NCBI RefSeq assembly: GCF_050947875.1
Contig: NC_134569.1
Span: 188,589,567-188,653,566, forward strand
Length of the DNA stretch: 64,000 bases
Direction of reading: 5' to 3'
Origin: Dermacentor variabilis
Lineage: Eukaryota; Arthropoda; Arachnida; Ixodida; Ixodidae
Part shown: positions 22,107 to 32,220 of the stretch, one piece after another
Layout: each line of letters begins with the position of its first letter
Numbering within the stretch: position 1 is the first letter of the stretch
Program-made: the position numbers and the translations under genes
Notes under the pieces: model-generated
The model's database searches: none
Seen by the model: only the letters and a program-made list of their open reading frames with translations
Told to the model about the DNA's origin: nothing

Positions 22107-23125
22107 CAGAGAACCCCGCTGTTACGTTCCTCACTGCTGCGTTTTCCCGGCTGCTATGTCGTTTTCATCCGGTCCCGGCATAGCTTCCATAGGATCCAAG
22201 GTATAAGAAACCCCGCTATTACGTAGTAGCTGTGAAAACGTTCCCGCATGATGCATCGCAACCCGAACCCGCCTGGGCTAAAGTAGGCAACGCGCTCCAA
22301 CCACCATTTTGGTTTTTGAGGAGTTTTGACCAGGCTTGGCCGGGCTTGACTATGGAACTGGCTGCAAGAAGCCGCACGCCAGTTCGAGAGGCCGCCAATA
22401 GATGGCCATATGTGAAAAAATGCTCTCACTATCACTGTGATTACGGTCACCGCATGGTTTGTTGGACGGGTCGACTCACGGAGGAAAGAAACTCAGGAGA
22501 GGCCCTGACGTCACTCTTTGTGAAGCTATAGCTAAAGGGAAGCCGGAAGTTGGCGTTGCTCATGGTGTTGCTCCGCCTATCGGGCCAGCTCTCCTCTCTT
22601 GTTTACATTTCTCGCGAAACCACGCCGCGCTGCGCGCAACTGGGCTGCTCGGACACGCGCGCTCCGCAGCAATACTAAACAATCGTTAGCACATTAGCAT
22701 GATTACGCCAAAGAGGGCAAAATTTCCCGCGGATATTCCTTCGTCCGTTGCCATTGCCGTGGCGCGGTGACGACGAGGAGCACGAGCCGCATGATGCCAG
22801 GGAGTCGCCAAGTCCTAGCTTTGGAGAAGCCGTCGCGGCTCTGGACCTCCTCCGCAGATACGTTGCACCTCACAGCGACGCTGACAGCAATGCGGCCTTC
22901 CAGGCTATTGAGAAACGTGTGGTGATTTCCAGCGAGCGAAAGAAACGGCAAGTAACCATTCTAGACTTTTTAAAATTCTAAACGCTCTCTGTGGAAATAA
23001 ATTGTCTGTAGTTGAACCTGCACTTGTTTCATTCATTTTCGGAGCTTTCCTCACTGTTGCGTTTTCCCGGCTGTTACGTTTTTTTTCCTCGGTCCGGTGA
23101 AAAACGTATGAACGGGGTTCCACTG
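22107..23125 (+). mobile_element. Tigger/pogo DNA transposon 6 (nested in Tigger-5), internally deleted
   Basis: The left end is CAGAGAACCCCGCTGTTACG and the right end, reverse complemented, is CAGTGGAACCCCGTTCATAC. TA duplications are at 22105-22106 and 23126-23127. Near both ends there is a repeated subterminal block containing GCGTTTTCCCGGCTG. At 1019 bp it is too short to encode a full transposase and retains only a C-terminal coding tail. It is the innermost layer of the nest. Confidence 0.85.
22748..22981 (+). pseudogene. Tigger-6 transposase C-terminal tail
   Basis: The plus-strand frame ends AFQAIEKRVVISSERKKRQV then TILDFLKF and a stop at 22981, the standard Tigger C-terminal signature, preceded by an acidic stretch. 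No catalytic core remains between this and the left terminus, so the element is non-autonomous. Confidence 0.75.
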
Positions 23126-25129
23126 TATAGAGTGCCTTCTCCACTTTGTCAAAAGCAGCAGGGCGTACACGACGCGCTCCAGAGCGACTTTCCTCACCTG
23201 CTTTAAGCTTGATGCCCTGCTTGTTTTTTTAATGTACTTAAAGTACTCCGCAGAATGCCTAATGCGTCTGCCATGGAGGACTTCTTTTCTCCGTTCTCGA
23301 CACGCCAGAAATACCTCAAGCTTTCTTGCAAAGTCAAGATTCTTCCTCTTTTTTTAAGTCCGCGGATGCCATAGCTCACCAGATGACTGCAGTCATACAC
23401 GCTACACACGGCACGTTGAAACACAGGCGCACACAAGAAAAATGCGCGAGGCGCAGATGGAGTGGTCCGAGCAAAGCCTAGCCTAGCTGAGCGGCAGTCA
23501 ACGGGGCTGCGAAGGAACGACAAAGGGAAAAGAAAGAATAGAGCAGAGATAAAGATCGGCGGAATATGCCGTCGAAGGCGCTGTGGGCACAATCGCCGCT
23601 TCGCTATGCTTCGTTTTTTTAGCCCTCTCTGGCTCTTTCGTCTTCCCTGGCCCACGAGCGGCCGTGCCAGACCCCTCACTTACAACCAGTTTTCTCTCGC
23701 TTCCATTCCCCAGGAAGCGTGGCTTGGAAACATCGCCGCGTGTCTCCATGCCGCGCACTCTCTTCGCTGAGCTCCAAGGGCCTTGCCCAATGCACACGCC
23801 GGCGGTACAGGAGGGGTGAGAGAGTTCGCACTGGTGGGGCGCAAGAACGGGGAAAGGCTATGCGTCTCCGTCGCTTGGTGACGGCCGTGCATGCGCAGAG
23901 GAGGAGCCTGCGGGCTAACTCTGCGGAAATGTTCTCCCCTGAGGACTGGACATAAATGTCTTTGAGAAAAGCGCACCTTCCAGTGGTGCGGCGTGGCGTT
24001 CGATATATCGAATGTCCGGCGAAAATGGAATTCGATGTACTACGCAGTTGTCCTATACTTTTACATAGTATTTTCAAGGGGGTAATCTGTGTGTTCGATA
24101 CAGCCAATAATTTGAAATATGCGGGTCCGGTATATCCGGGTTCGATTGCATCTGTATCATTTCCAATGATACTGCACAACCATCTTTGTGCAGGTCCTTC
24201 ATGTATTCAAGGACGACCTCCTCAACATGAGGGAACTTGCCCGTTTCGGGTCTGCAGAAAGCCCGGCGCGTCCTGTCAGTAGCCATCATGTGCTCATGCT
24301 GTTTTTTCCAATACTGTATTTGGATTTCATCAATGCCAAAATGCCTGCCAGTAGCACGGTTGCCATGCTCCAACGCGTAGTCAACAGCGTTAAGCTTAAA
24401 CGCGCCCGTAAAACTCGCATATCGTCCCATGGTGAAACAGCACCAACACAGACAAACAGTCGCAAAGCACATGGCCGCCTTGAAAAATGGCGAAAACGCG
24501 GTGTCCGTGGAAACACGTCGGAACACGTTTGCTGCGGGATGACAACACGTCAACCAACAGGTGGCTGCCACTGTAACAGTGCGGGACATCAAAAGAAAAA
24601 TGGCGACTGACAGAGCAAGCCAAACGAGATTTTTTTTTTCTCGTGAGTACATTACGTGCATTGAAACAGCTTCTTCTGTATCAGTAATGAATGAGATTGT
24701 TAAATTGGCAACCATTATAAAGTGAAGAAATAATAAAGCCAAGGCAAGTTTGGTTGGTGATCTTTTTTTTTTTTTTTTCAAGTGCAGAAACTGACGGAAG
24801 GGAATGAAATGGGGCATCTCCTTAAGAATCTGTTTGGTGCGTGTAGTCCGCTCTGTAAGTTTTGAAGAGTCGTTTGCACAGCATTCGACAGATAGTAAGC
24901 ACGATCATCATCAGCTAGACTTGGCAAACAATACATTGCTGTGTCAAGTTCGGGGTGCAATCATTACGCGAGTGCGATCATTATGCAAATAAATACGGTA
25001 GATGGTTTTTGGTTTCTCTCTACCACAGGTGTAGCACACCGTCACACGTTCTGATTTCTTCATGTACCATCGAGCACGTCGTTATGCTAGAAGGTTTACG
25101 GCAGTCTTGTAGGTTTCTTTTTGAGTTCA

Positions 25130-26330
25130 GCTGCTGCATAATTGCAGTGTTACACACAGCCGGCTTTTTCTTGGTTTGGCTTCAGCAACAATGATGAGTA
25201 ACAATGAGGATGGGCAACAACTGGAGATGACGTAGAGTAGATCCTGGCACTCATGATTGTCAAGCCAAACTATTGACTCCAACGGCTGACACGAAAAGTT
25301 GACTCGAACTGGAGTCACCTCACTAGAGTGGCTTCTCAACAGGAGCGTTGATGGTTGCATGTGCACAGACACTAACATCGATGTCAAGCTCCCAGCAGCA
25401 GTGAAGTTTTTTCACAGAGGTGTACCAGGTGTACACATTTTGTGCGTACAGAAATATAAGCTCAGTGCAACAAGCCCCTATTGTGCCAAGGTTACCATCT
25501 TCACAGTGGCACTCTACTTGCTGTTATACCCACAAGACATCTTATCCATTTATATTCCAACTACCTCTCTCTGTTGATATCATTGTCGTGGCTACAACAG
25601 GCACACATGTTCACATGCTGAAGAAGTTACTATGGGCTTGCCTCTTCCATGTCCCCAGTCACAAAGGCAACCCTGGGAATGAGCTTGCTGAAGTTGCCTC
25701 AGCTGCATCGACCACTGAGAAAATTGAGATCACTGTTTCTCCAAGAAATCTATTAGAACAAGATTTTTCTAAGTTTCTTAAGCTCAGTGGCATTGATATT
25801 GCTAAATAAAGAATACCTATACATTGTTATTTGAATGGATTAAAAGTGTTTACAAAATACCTCCCTGGCTTTCCCCTCGCAAACTACTTACTCACCTCAT
25901 GACTGGACACTGCCACTCCCCTACATTATTTCGCATTCATCCCCACCAACACATGCATTTGTGTCCGACCATGCCACGATGAAACTCATTATTTCATTAC
26001 CTGTCCTCTCATTAATCACATTGCTACGAAATGAACTCTTATCAGCAGGTTATGTGGCATTGGTAAACAACCACAAAAGAGGGCCAAATTTAGACAACTT
26101 GTGTGCATCAAAACCTTTGTGCTGCATACAAATTTTGCACTCGCCATTTACCAACTGCTCTCTGAATCATTTCCCTTGTGTTGATCCCTAGTTTTAGTAC
26201 CTCTTTTCTTTTAACAACCCCCATCTAATGATTTGCTCTTGTTCTGGCAGGCTTGTCTTTAATGCCGGTCGGATAGCTTATACCAACAATGGTGGGGCCC
26301 AACTCCGTCCATCCGGCTGAGACAAGCACG
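25130..26330 (+). mobile_element. LINE 3' fragment with RNase H domain
   Basis: The plus strand near 25650 reads LFHVPSHKGNPGNELAEVAS, the last conserved block of a retroelement RNase H domain (HxGxxGNExAD pattern). About 200 bases later, in shifting frames, comes LLTHLMTGHCHSPTLFRIHP, followed by a Cys/His stretch and LINHHRNELLSAGYVALV-like residues. These are the usual tail downstream of RNase H in I/R1-group LINEs. A 3' UTR ends near 26325 (CGGATAGCTTATACC region). Several stops interrupt it. The reverse transcriptase is absent, so the copy is 5' truncated. Confidence 0.66.
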
Positions 26331-26965
26331 TGACTTTCATCACTCTATCATCTTTTACCCTTTTATCCCATGCCTGCTTTCTCTATCGCCAATTTTTTTT
26401 ACCGAAAGCACTAGTAAGCTATATGCTCATTTTCCTTTGCACCATGAGCGCGCCTACATCAACTATTTGGTGGTAAAGTTAGGAAAAATACATTTAGTAT
26501 TTACATTTGAGGATTCAGATTATACACTGCATAGTTTCTGAAGTCACAGGCATTTTGATGTGTGAAAATGTTTGAAGTACTGGCATGTTCAGGGCAGCAC
26601 TGCTCTTTTCACACTAGTACCATTGGCTTTCACTCTTCTTCCCTTTAGCTTTTCGCACTTTTCATTGCCTTGAGGGGTTTTGCTTCACAGGATCTTTACA
26701 GGATTATGCAGATCCAATGCACATTTTGGAATTTACGTGAAGCAAAGCTTTTGTTAAGCAGTTAAGGGGCGAAGTGATGTTTAGAAACATTTATTTTTAA
26801 TTTTTTTATTAAATTTAATAAAAATTGTCACCTGGACAGAGTTTTTCATGCTGATTTCAAAAATATAATTGCTTTTTAAATTGACTGTGGTTTCAGATAT
26901 AATTAAAATTAATCACCTATTGTTCATCGGAACAATTGCAAGAAGAGTATCAGCCAGAATGTTTA
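26330..26965. other. No gene recognised
   Basis: AT-rich, with no repeat or coding motif that I can name. Confidence 0.4.
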
Positions 26966-26969
26966 TAAA

Positions 26970-27295
26970 GACATGTGGCTGGGGCCTGATCCCACTGTGG
27001 TTCCGTTCGAGAACCAGTTCCTTTCGCCTCCTCTCATTGGCCGACCGTCGTCACGTCCAGCGTGTCGAAAAACTTCCGGAGGCAGCTCCGCAGTTTTAGT
27101 CTGTGTCACGGGGCGTGGCCACGGCGCCGAAAGGAACCGTTTCGCCGGCCAGCACAAGAACCGCGACGAGTAGGTCCACTTCACGGGACCACTGCTGCAT
27201 GCTTGTAAACAAACATGGCGGCGCCCATGACTCCGTATCTTTTTGCAGCTCTTTCCGATACACCATAGCATATATGGTTTGGCTCAGATTGGTGG
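26970..27295. other. GC-rich, CpG-containing island; possible promoter or first exon
   Basis: It stands out from the AT-rich surroundings. It contains a Kozak-like start on the plus strand at 27215 (ACAAACATGGCGGCGCCCAT), but this opens only 17 codons before a stop unless it splices at one of the nearby GT sites. The minus strand has a 102-codon open frame without recognisable domains. A first exon or promoter is possible but not supported by a downstream gene. Confidence 0.3.
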
Positions 27296-27359
27296 GTTGA
27301 ACTTACGCAAACAATTCAGTCTTTGAGAGATGCCATACTGAAAGGCTCCACTAAATCCT

Positions 27360-27510
27360 TTTTAACATGCACTGACATCTCGTGCAGTGCATGGGCCTGA
27401 AACATTCCGCTTCCATCGAAATGCGATCTTTGTGGGCACATTCGAACCCACGCCTTCCACATTAGCTGCCAAGCACCATAACCACTGAGCCCCCACAGCG
27501 GTGATAACTT
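27360..27510 (-). mobile_element. tRNA-derived SINE fragment, Ruka-like
   Basis: On the minus strand the head is GGGGGCTCAGTGGTTATGGT, a B-box-like GGGTTCGAATGTGCC, and the body CGCATTTCGATGGAAGCGG, then truncation. It is the same family as 13850-14092 but a diverged subtype. Confidence 0.7.
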
Positions 27511-27519
27511 ATATGGCAT

Positions 27520-28440
27520 GCATATAATTGAATACCATATTTGTAAGGGGCTGTTGTTTTGCCGTTAGCTCTTTTATTTATTTTCATTCCCTCTTTTTCT
27601 TTACGAAGCAGTCAAGGTGGCATCAGCTTTTTCCAAGAATGTCCGGCTTATGCATATGTTGTCGTTGTGTGAGAGCATCGGCAGTGTTCAGTTCAGTAGC
27701 AATTTATATTGCACTTATATTGCAATTCGTATTGTTGTCTTTTTTGTTTTTTATTTTAGCTCTTTGAGTGCTTATTACTGTTGTATTTTTCCATTTTTAA
27801 TTTGTATCCTTGAGTGCAGAACAGTTTCATCTGTACTGTGCTCTTTCCCCTGTGCTCAGGTTGTATGGGGCCCTGAGCTTAGTCAGGTGCAAGGAAGCAC
27901 CTTTTGATCGGGGTCCTTTAGTTTCTGTATGAGGAAACAGAATAAACTTGTGAACAGCTTCCACCTTAACTTTCAGCACTATGACTGTTGTTTCTGGTCC
28001 TGTTTTCCTTTTGCATATGAGTTATACCATTGTAGCAATAGCTGCTGTTAGAGGACCTAGCACAGCTGCCTAGTGTGGTATGAATAATCGACACTGAAAA
28101 TAAAATCTTGCTTGTGGCTATTTATGATGCACTGAGCCTCTTCATCAGTGGTCATCTTCGGCACAATCTTGGTAGAAATTAATAACAATGCTACAAAATG
28201 TGCTCGACTGAATTATGGAGACAGAGAGCATTCTTGGTATCCAAATTATATGATATCACATGGTGCTTCTTGATGACTTTGCTACTTATACAAAAAATCA
28301 CCGCAGAACTTGTCTCTACGCAATGGCTACAGCAAGAAGCTGTGGCCAAATGTATGCACTACTGCCATAACCTCGCAGAGTATTTGGCTGAGATAGGATA
28401 ACAAACATTGTGAAAGAAAATGATATAGTGAGCTAAAATA
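27520..28440. other. No gene recognised
   Basis: AT-rich intergenic DNA, with short ORFs without motifs on both strands. Confidence 0.45.
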
Positions 28441-28544
28441 ACAAATTGCAGTTATTATTGGTTGCACACTGCCCAGAGACTATCACAGCTGACAGGATTA
28501 ACAATGTAAAATAAGGGTAGTAACAAGAAATGTACACAAAGTAA

Positions 28545-28765
28545 TTGTGGGTGTTTTGGGTAATGTAACGTAACAAAGTGATGCAAACAGAAATGAATGA
28601 AAGGCAAATTTTCTTGCCTACACACAAAATGAAACAATTGTCTGGAGTAGCTGGTTTGGATAATATAGCAAAATAAAAAGATGCAAACCAAAATGAATAA
28701 AATTGAAAGAACCTTGTCTACACACAAAACTTCAGTTGTCTGGACTCGCTTAATAAAGTAGGACG
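28545..28765. repeat. Imperfect tandem duplication, about 105-bp unit
   Basis: Two neighbouring blocks share AAAATGAATRAA-like and TTGCCTACACACAAAA / TTGTCTACACACAAAA segments and TTGTCTGGA ends, in the same order and spacing. They are diverged, so it is old. Confidence 0.6.
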
Positions 28766-28839
28766 GCAATTGTAACATTTAAGAAGAACCTTTAGAACTC
28801 GTAATGACAGAAGTGGAACAAAATAAGATATCCGTGATG

Positions 28840-29181
28840 CTATTTCGCTGGAGGATCAGCACTGATAGGGGCGACGGTGGACAGCCACTGCAGTTGCTGC
28901 AGTATGAACTGCCCTGTAATAGCCAGCCGCTCCACTGCAGCAACAATACGAGCCTGGTACATAGATTCGTTGGCCAGTGTGTTCGCTTGAATAGCTGCCA
29001 TCCGCTCCAGTGCTGTGGCCTGGCATGCTTGCGAGTCAGCCAGAGCCTCTGTAGCAACAGCCTGGTGATGCAGGGTAGTTGATTGGCCCAGCATCGTCTC
29101 TGCCTCTTGCTGGAAGCTTGTCGCAACCGCACCCACCACATCTTTAAGCTGCTGCAGTTCCTGTTTGTCGAATAGCACTGA
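28840..29181 (-). CDS. C-terminal exon of an unknown helical/coiled-coil protein
   Basis: The open frame is about 113 codons, starting after an in-frame TAA and a possible TAACAG acceptor (exon from 29181), and reads SVLFDKQELQQLKDVVGAVA then a long Ala/Gln/Glu-rich helix, ending ISADPPAK. It has no ATG near the start, so it is more likely an exon than a gene. Its style matches C-terminal helical regions of Myb/SANT-like or Harbinger-associated proteins seen at 55820-58035 and 63771-64000, but I cannot name it. Tigger-7 lies 8 nt upstream of the exon start. Confidence 0.4.
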   Translation of the reverse strand, partial: SVLFDKQELQQLKDVVGAVATSFQQEAETMLGQSTTLHHQAVATEALADSQACQATALERMAAIQANTLANESMYQARIVAAVERLAITGQFILQQLQWLSTVAPISADPPAK

Positions 29182-29189
29182 CTGTTATA

Positions 29190-30643
29190 CAGTGAAATCT
29201 CGGTATAACGAACTTCAGGGGACCGCAGGACAATGTTCGTTATTCTGAAAGGTCGTTATAGTGAAAGCCCAAAAATTAGCCATAACAATAGCATTTCACT
29301 AACGTAAACGTCCTACCTTTGAAACAGTACCTCCTTGAACTCGTTTCTGACACAATGCACACATGATCGTCAGGCAAGGCACATTTATTTGAAATAGTCC
29401 TTGATCGTCTTCTGACGGGTGCAGCACAGACTCTGCAGCGCAAACGATTTCAGAACGTCCGGACGCATTCTTATGCACGCCTTCGGTCGCTGTGCCGCTT
29501 TTGGCTATAAATATGCGGAGTTTTCGCAAGCAGTCCAACGCATCTGTGGCCGACACGGACTCGTCGCGGTCTTTCGGGTGCTGCCGTAACGTCATCGTCC
29601 ATGTTGTCGCTGCATTCCTCATCTTGAGTTGCCGTACCCTGGACGCTCTGCAGTATGTCATCAGTGGTAAGCTCCGCTGAGGTCCACGTTGCCTCGTCAC
29701 ACTGGACATAGTTGTCAAACCAAGTCAGCACTGCTGCGTCAATATTCTGGAAATCGCCGAGCCGCAGTCGCTTCCTTGATGGGGTAAGCCGAGATTCTAG
29801 CTGGTGCTTAATGATTTTATCTTTATCTTTGCGAATTGTGGCGATCGTCGACCGCGCCGCTCCACGTTCTTTAGCCACGACGGATTGTTTCTTCCCGTCT
29901 TCTATCTCGCGAAGGATGTCTACTTTCTCGCTCAAAGAAAACTGCTTTCGCTTCTTTGCCGTGGTTAGAGTTGTTGAGCTCATGGCAACACGAATGCCGG
30001 CACGCACTTCTAACATAATAATATAACCAGGAGAAAAACAAGATGGACAGGCCTGATATGGGTGACAGCATGCGAACAACTGCGAAAACAAGCAAGAAAA
30101 ATGTGATGCGTCGTCGTCCCCGCAACAGGAAAAAAGAAAAGGCCCACTTCAGCGTCAATTACTACTTTTTTTTTTTCCTTCTGCCGCACCGTCTCAGGTT
30201 TTACGAGCCCATGCTCCCCACCTGTCCACTCACAAAACCTGGTGCGTCGTTGCCTCCGCAACGAAGAAAGAAAAAAAAAAGAAAAGTCCCCGCCTGCATC
30301 TTTTTCCTCCCGTGCCATCTCAGGTTTTTACGGGAAGCAAGTTGCAAGGCGCCCGCTCTTCGCGCTGCGTCGTCTGCTAGCTTAGAGCTCCGACTGCCGT
30401 GATGGATACACTGAAATCTAAGAATCCTCGCATTTCGGGATATGAGTTCGCAGTACTGAGGTGTTGTTAAGATGACACGGAAATTAAATAGCAATCGCTA
30501 TTCTGAAATGTTCGTTATTCTGAAGTTCGTAGTAGTGAAATATTTTTACATTGAAACTATAAGCAGTCGGCATGGGATTTCTTAAAAGTTCGTTAATCTG
30601 AAATGTTTGTTAATGTGGTGTTCGTTGTAACGGGGTTTGACTG
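29190..30643 (-). mobile_element. Tigger/pogo DNA transposon 7, core deleted
   Basis: The left end is CAGTGAAATCTCGGTATAAC and the right end, reverse complemented, is CAGTCAAACCCCGTTACAAC. TA duplications are at 29188-29189 and 30644-30645. Length is 1454 bp. It retains the transposase N- and C-terminal coding but lacks the middle. Confidence 0.9.
29385..29983 (-). pseudogene. Tigger-7 transposase lacking the DDE core
   Basis: The Met at 29983 starts MSSTTLTTAKKRKQFSLSEK, then a psq helix-turn-helix (VDILREIEDG, ERGAARSTIATIRK) and the start of the CENP-B type domain (FQNIDAAVLTWFDN). At VQCDEATW the sequence jumps to the C-terminal acidic region (TTDDILQSVQG). The frame remains open to 29471. 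The true C-terminus (TRQKTIKDYFK, stop 29385) is in another frame. The product would be a DNA-binding domain without nuclease residues, the form expected of an internally deleted, non-autonomous copy. The short open reading frame might still give a DNA-binding peptide. Confidence 0.85.
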
Positions 30644-31119
30644 TATTACTCTTTCTTGATAACAACCATGCAGAAAATGGAATATGTACATACAGATTCG
30701 ATTTCAGCTGCCAAGTCTAACTACTGTTGATAGCCAGCAGCAATTTCTGGCAGAAAATCTTCAGCAGCTGGCCTGCGCGATGGTGTGTACCACTCCTGTT
30801 GCTGGCTTGTCCCTGAGGATACCCACAGAAAAAACATTGTTGCAGCGCTTCACCTATGCAGTCTAGATGTGATCATCAGATAGCGGTTTATACAATCGCA
30901 TGCAATAGGGAAGCTTGAGATCACTGGTGACGAATCGTGTGCATTGCTGAACTTACGTGACAAGGCACTCGTACCGGGTCGATCTCCAACAGAAACACGC
31001 GATGGAAATCGTCGCCGACGTGGAGTGGCTTGGTCGGCAGGAGCTGTGACGGGTTGCACAGCAGTTGTTGGGAGTGAGCTGGGTGCTTGGAGCATGCCCA
31101 TCCAGGGATTGTGCAGAAG

Positions 31120-31829
31120 ACGGCAGGGCGCTATCCTGAGTGCACAAGGCCACCACAATGAGCAGTGGTACTTTGACTCCACGGTCTGCTTGAATAACCT
31201 CAATAATTAATATAATATCCTCTGGACAACATTAAAATTTGTCTCATTTCTCTTGCAGGTATAGCATCATACTACTGGCACTAATTGACCACCACTATCG
31301 CTTCCGCTATGTGAACATTGGGTCACCAGGGCGGTGCCATGACTCGTATGTGTACAACCGCTCAAGCTTGTGCGCACTCATTGAAAGCGAACTTTTCAAT
31401 GGGCCAACAGCTCTGATTGAAGGAGTGCAGGTGCCGCCCACCGTTCTCTGCGACCAGGCATTTGCCCTCAGTGCAAATCTGCAGAAACCATACGCAAATG
31501 CTTCACCTGGCACACCCGAGGGTGCGTTAAATTACAACCTTTCCAAAATAAGACTGATTGTTGAAAACGCTTTTGGCCGTTTGAAGGCTAGGTTTCACTT
31601 CACCTTAAAGTGCATGGAATGCACCATTCCTACAGCGACAGTGGTGATCAATGCATGCTGTGTGCTCCACAATGTTTGTGAGGGGTTAAGAGACCGCATA
31701 GAATTGCAGTGGGAGAATGAACGAGCTGCGACAGATGTACTGTATGAGCAGCCGCAGCACACCACACAAGCTCAAGCCAGCAATGAACGTGCTGTTCGGG
31801 CTGCTCTAGCAAAATGTTTCTTTAAATAA
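31120..31829 (+). pseudogene. PIF/Harbinger transposase, copy 1 (second exon intact, first exon mostly lost)
   Basis: Exon 2 (31259-31829, after TCTTGCAG) is open: YSIILLALIDHHYRFRYVNI, GRCHDSYVYN, LCDQAFAL with the second catalytic Asp, and RLIVENAFGRLKARF with the catalytic Glu. It ends at a stop at 31829. It matches exon 2 of the complete element at 52283-58578, including the intron position. Upstream only a scrap of exon 1 is left (about 31150: HHNEQWYFDSTV, compare RRHEQWFEKT in the complete copy), so the helix-turn-helix and first Asp (GALDG) are missing. Confidence 0.8.
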
Positions 31830-32220
31830 AATCGGTGAACAATTGCATAATGCTGCGTTTCTAGAAGATGACCCTATCATGAATCCTTCTTCTCCTGCCA
31901 GGCTAGAATGAATTTCTCTAAATGCCTTTCTATGCCATCTTGTGTTCTGCAATAAACAATGTTCTAGCTGTATTTCTATTGTCTTGTTTTTATGCACTTA
32001 TTCATCCACAGAACATGAAGTCAATGATTCATTACTGTGATGAATGTTGCACCATGTTTGTTTTGTATGTGCAAATGAAATCACTAACAAACATCACACC
32101 AATAAAAAATATCACAATTTTATTTCACACACAGTTTAAAAATGAGAATTATGACACTTTACTAAAAAAGATATCACATTTCATTGCACTGCAGTTTAAA
32201 AAAATACATCTCTGCACCTG

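Larger units (their letters stand above)
20836..23372 (-). pseudogene. Tigger-5 transposase, interrupted by Tigger-6
   Basis: The N-terminus is at 23372 (MASADLKK), then a one-base slip in an A run, then LTLQESLRYF, ENGEKKSSMADALGI and RSTLSTLKK. Tigger-6 cuts the gene just before WFLEIREKNIPVDGVMLIEK. The large downstream ORF (22069-21089) holds the helix QLQWFKNRHGMVGKAISGE and the DDE_1 core: first aspartate in ILNADKTGLFW, second in LLVDNFSAHQ, third in RLQPLDQGIIKAF. The C-terminus reads through another frame change to a KKQAKIS-type end near 20836. The catalytic triad is intact but the gene is split and frameshifted. Confidence 0.85.
20640..24148 (-). mobile_element. Tigger/pogo DNA transposon 5 (nested in Tigger-4)
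   Basis: The left end is GAGTCGAACCCAGATATATC and the right end, reverse complemented, is CAATCGAACCCGGATATACC. The target duplication is TA at 20638-20639 and a mutated CA at 24149-24150. Removing it restores the Tigger-4 frame (EMIQ then a codon, then QACAIARKL). It contains Tigger-6 at 22107-23125. Net length without that insert is about 2.49 kb. Confidence 0.88.
17314..24430 (-). pseudogene. Tigger-4 transposase in three pieces
   Basis: Piece 1 (24430-24151) starts MGRYASFTGAFKLNAVDYAL, with helix-turn-helix EHGNRATGRHFGIDE, and ends EMIQ. Piece 2 (20639-20051) resumes with ACAIARKLGIVAKDF, has the second helix FMRRNGLSLRQQTS, and carries the first catalytic aspartate in GNADQTPLTF. Near 20100 it shifts frame to FLFLVLDSLRGHLVDSA, with the second aspartate. 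Piece 3 (17701-17314) continues across the piggyBac site with DIAVISRDLTSLLQPLDVSL, the third aspartate, and an acidic tail ending DSLGIK. Rejoining at each target site keeps the frame. All three aspartates survive, but the pieces carry at least one frameshift and one in-frame stop. Confidence 0.88.
17029..24998 (-). mobile_element. Tigger/pogo DNA transposon 4 (outer shell of a nest)
   Basis: The left end is CCGTATTTACTCGCATAATG and the right end, reverse complemented, is CCGTATTTATTTGCATAATG. TA duplications are at 17027-17028 and 24999-25000. Subterminal GTGCGATCATTAC motifs occur at both ends. Two younger elements (piggyBac 17706-20046 and Tigger-5 20640-24148) are inserted in it. Without them and their target duplications it is about 2114 bp, a normal Tigger length. 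Confidence 0.92.

Noticed and set aside
28545..28765. CRISPR-like array
   Set aside because: There are only two diverged units with no regular spacers, and the genome is eukaryotic. It is an imperfect tandem duplication.
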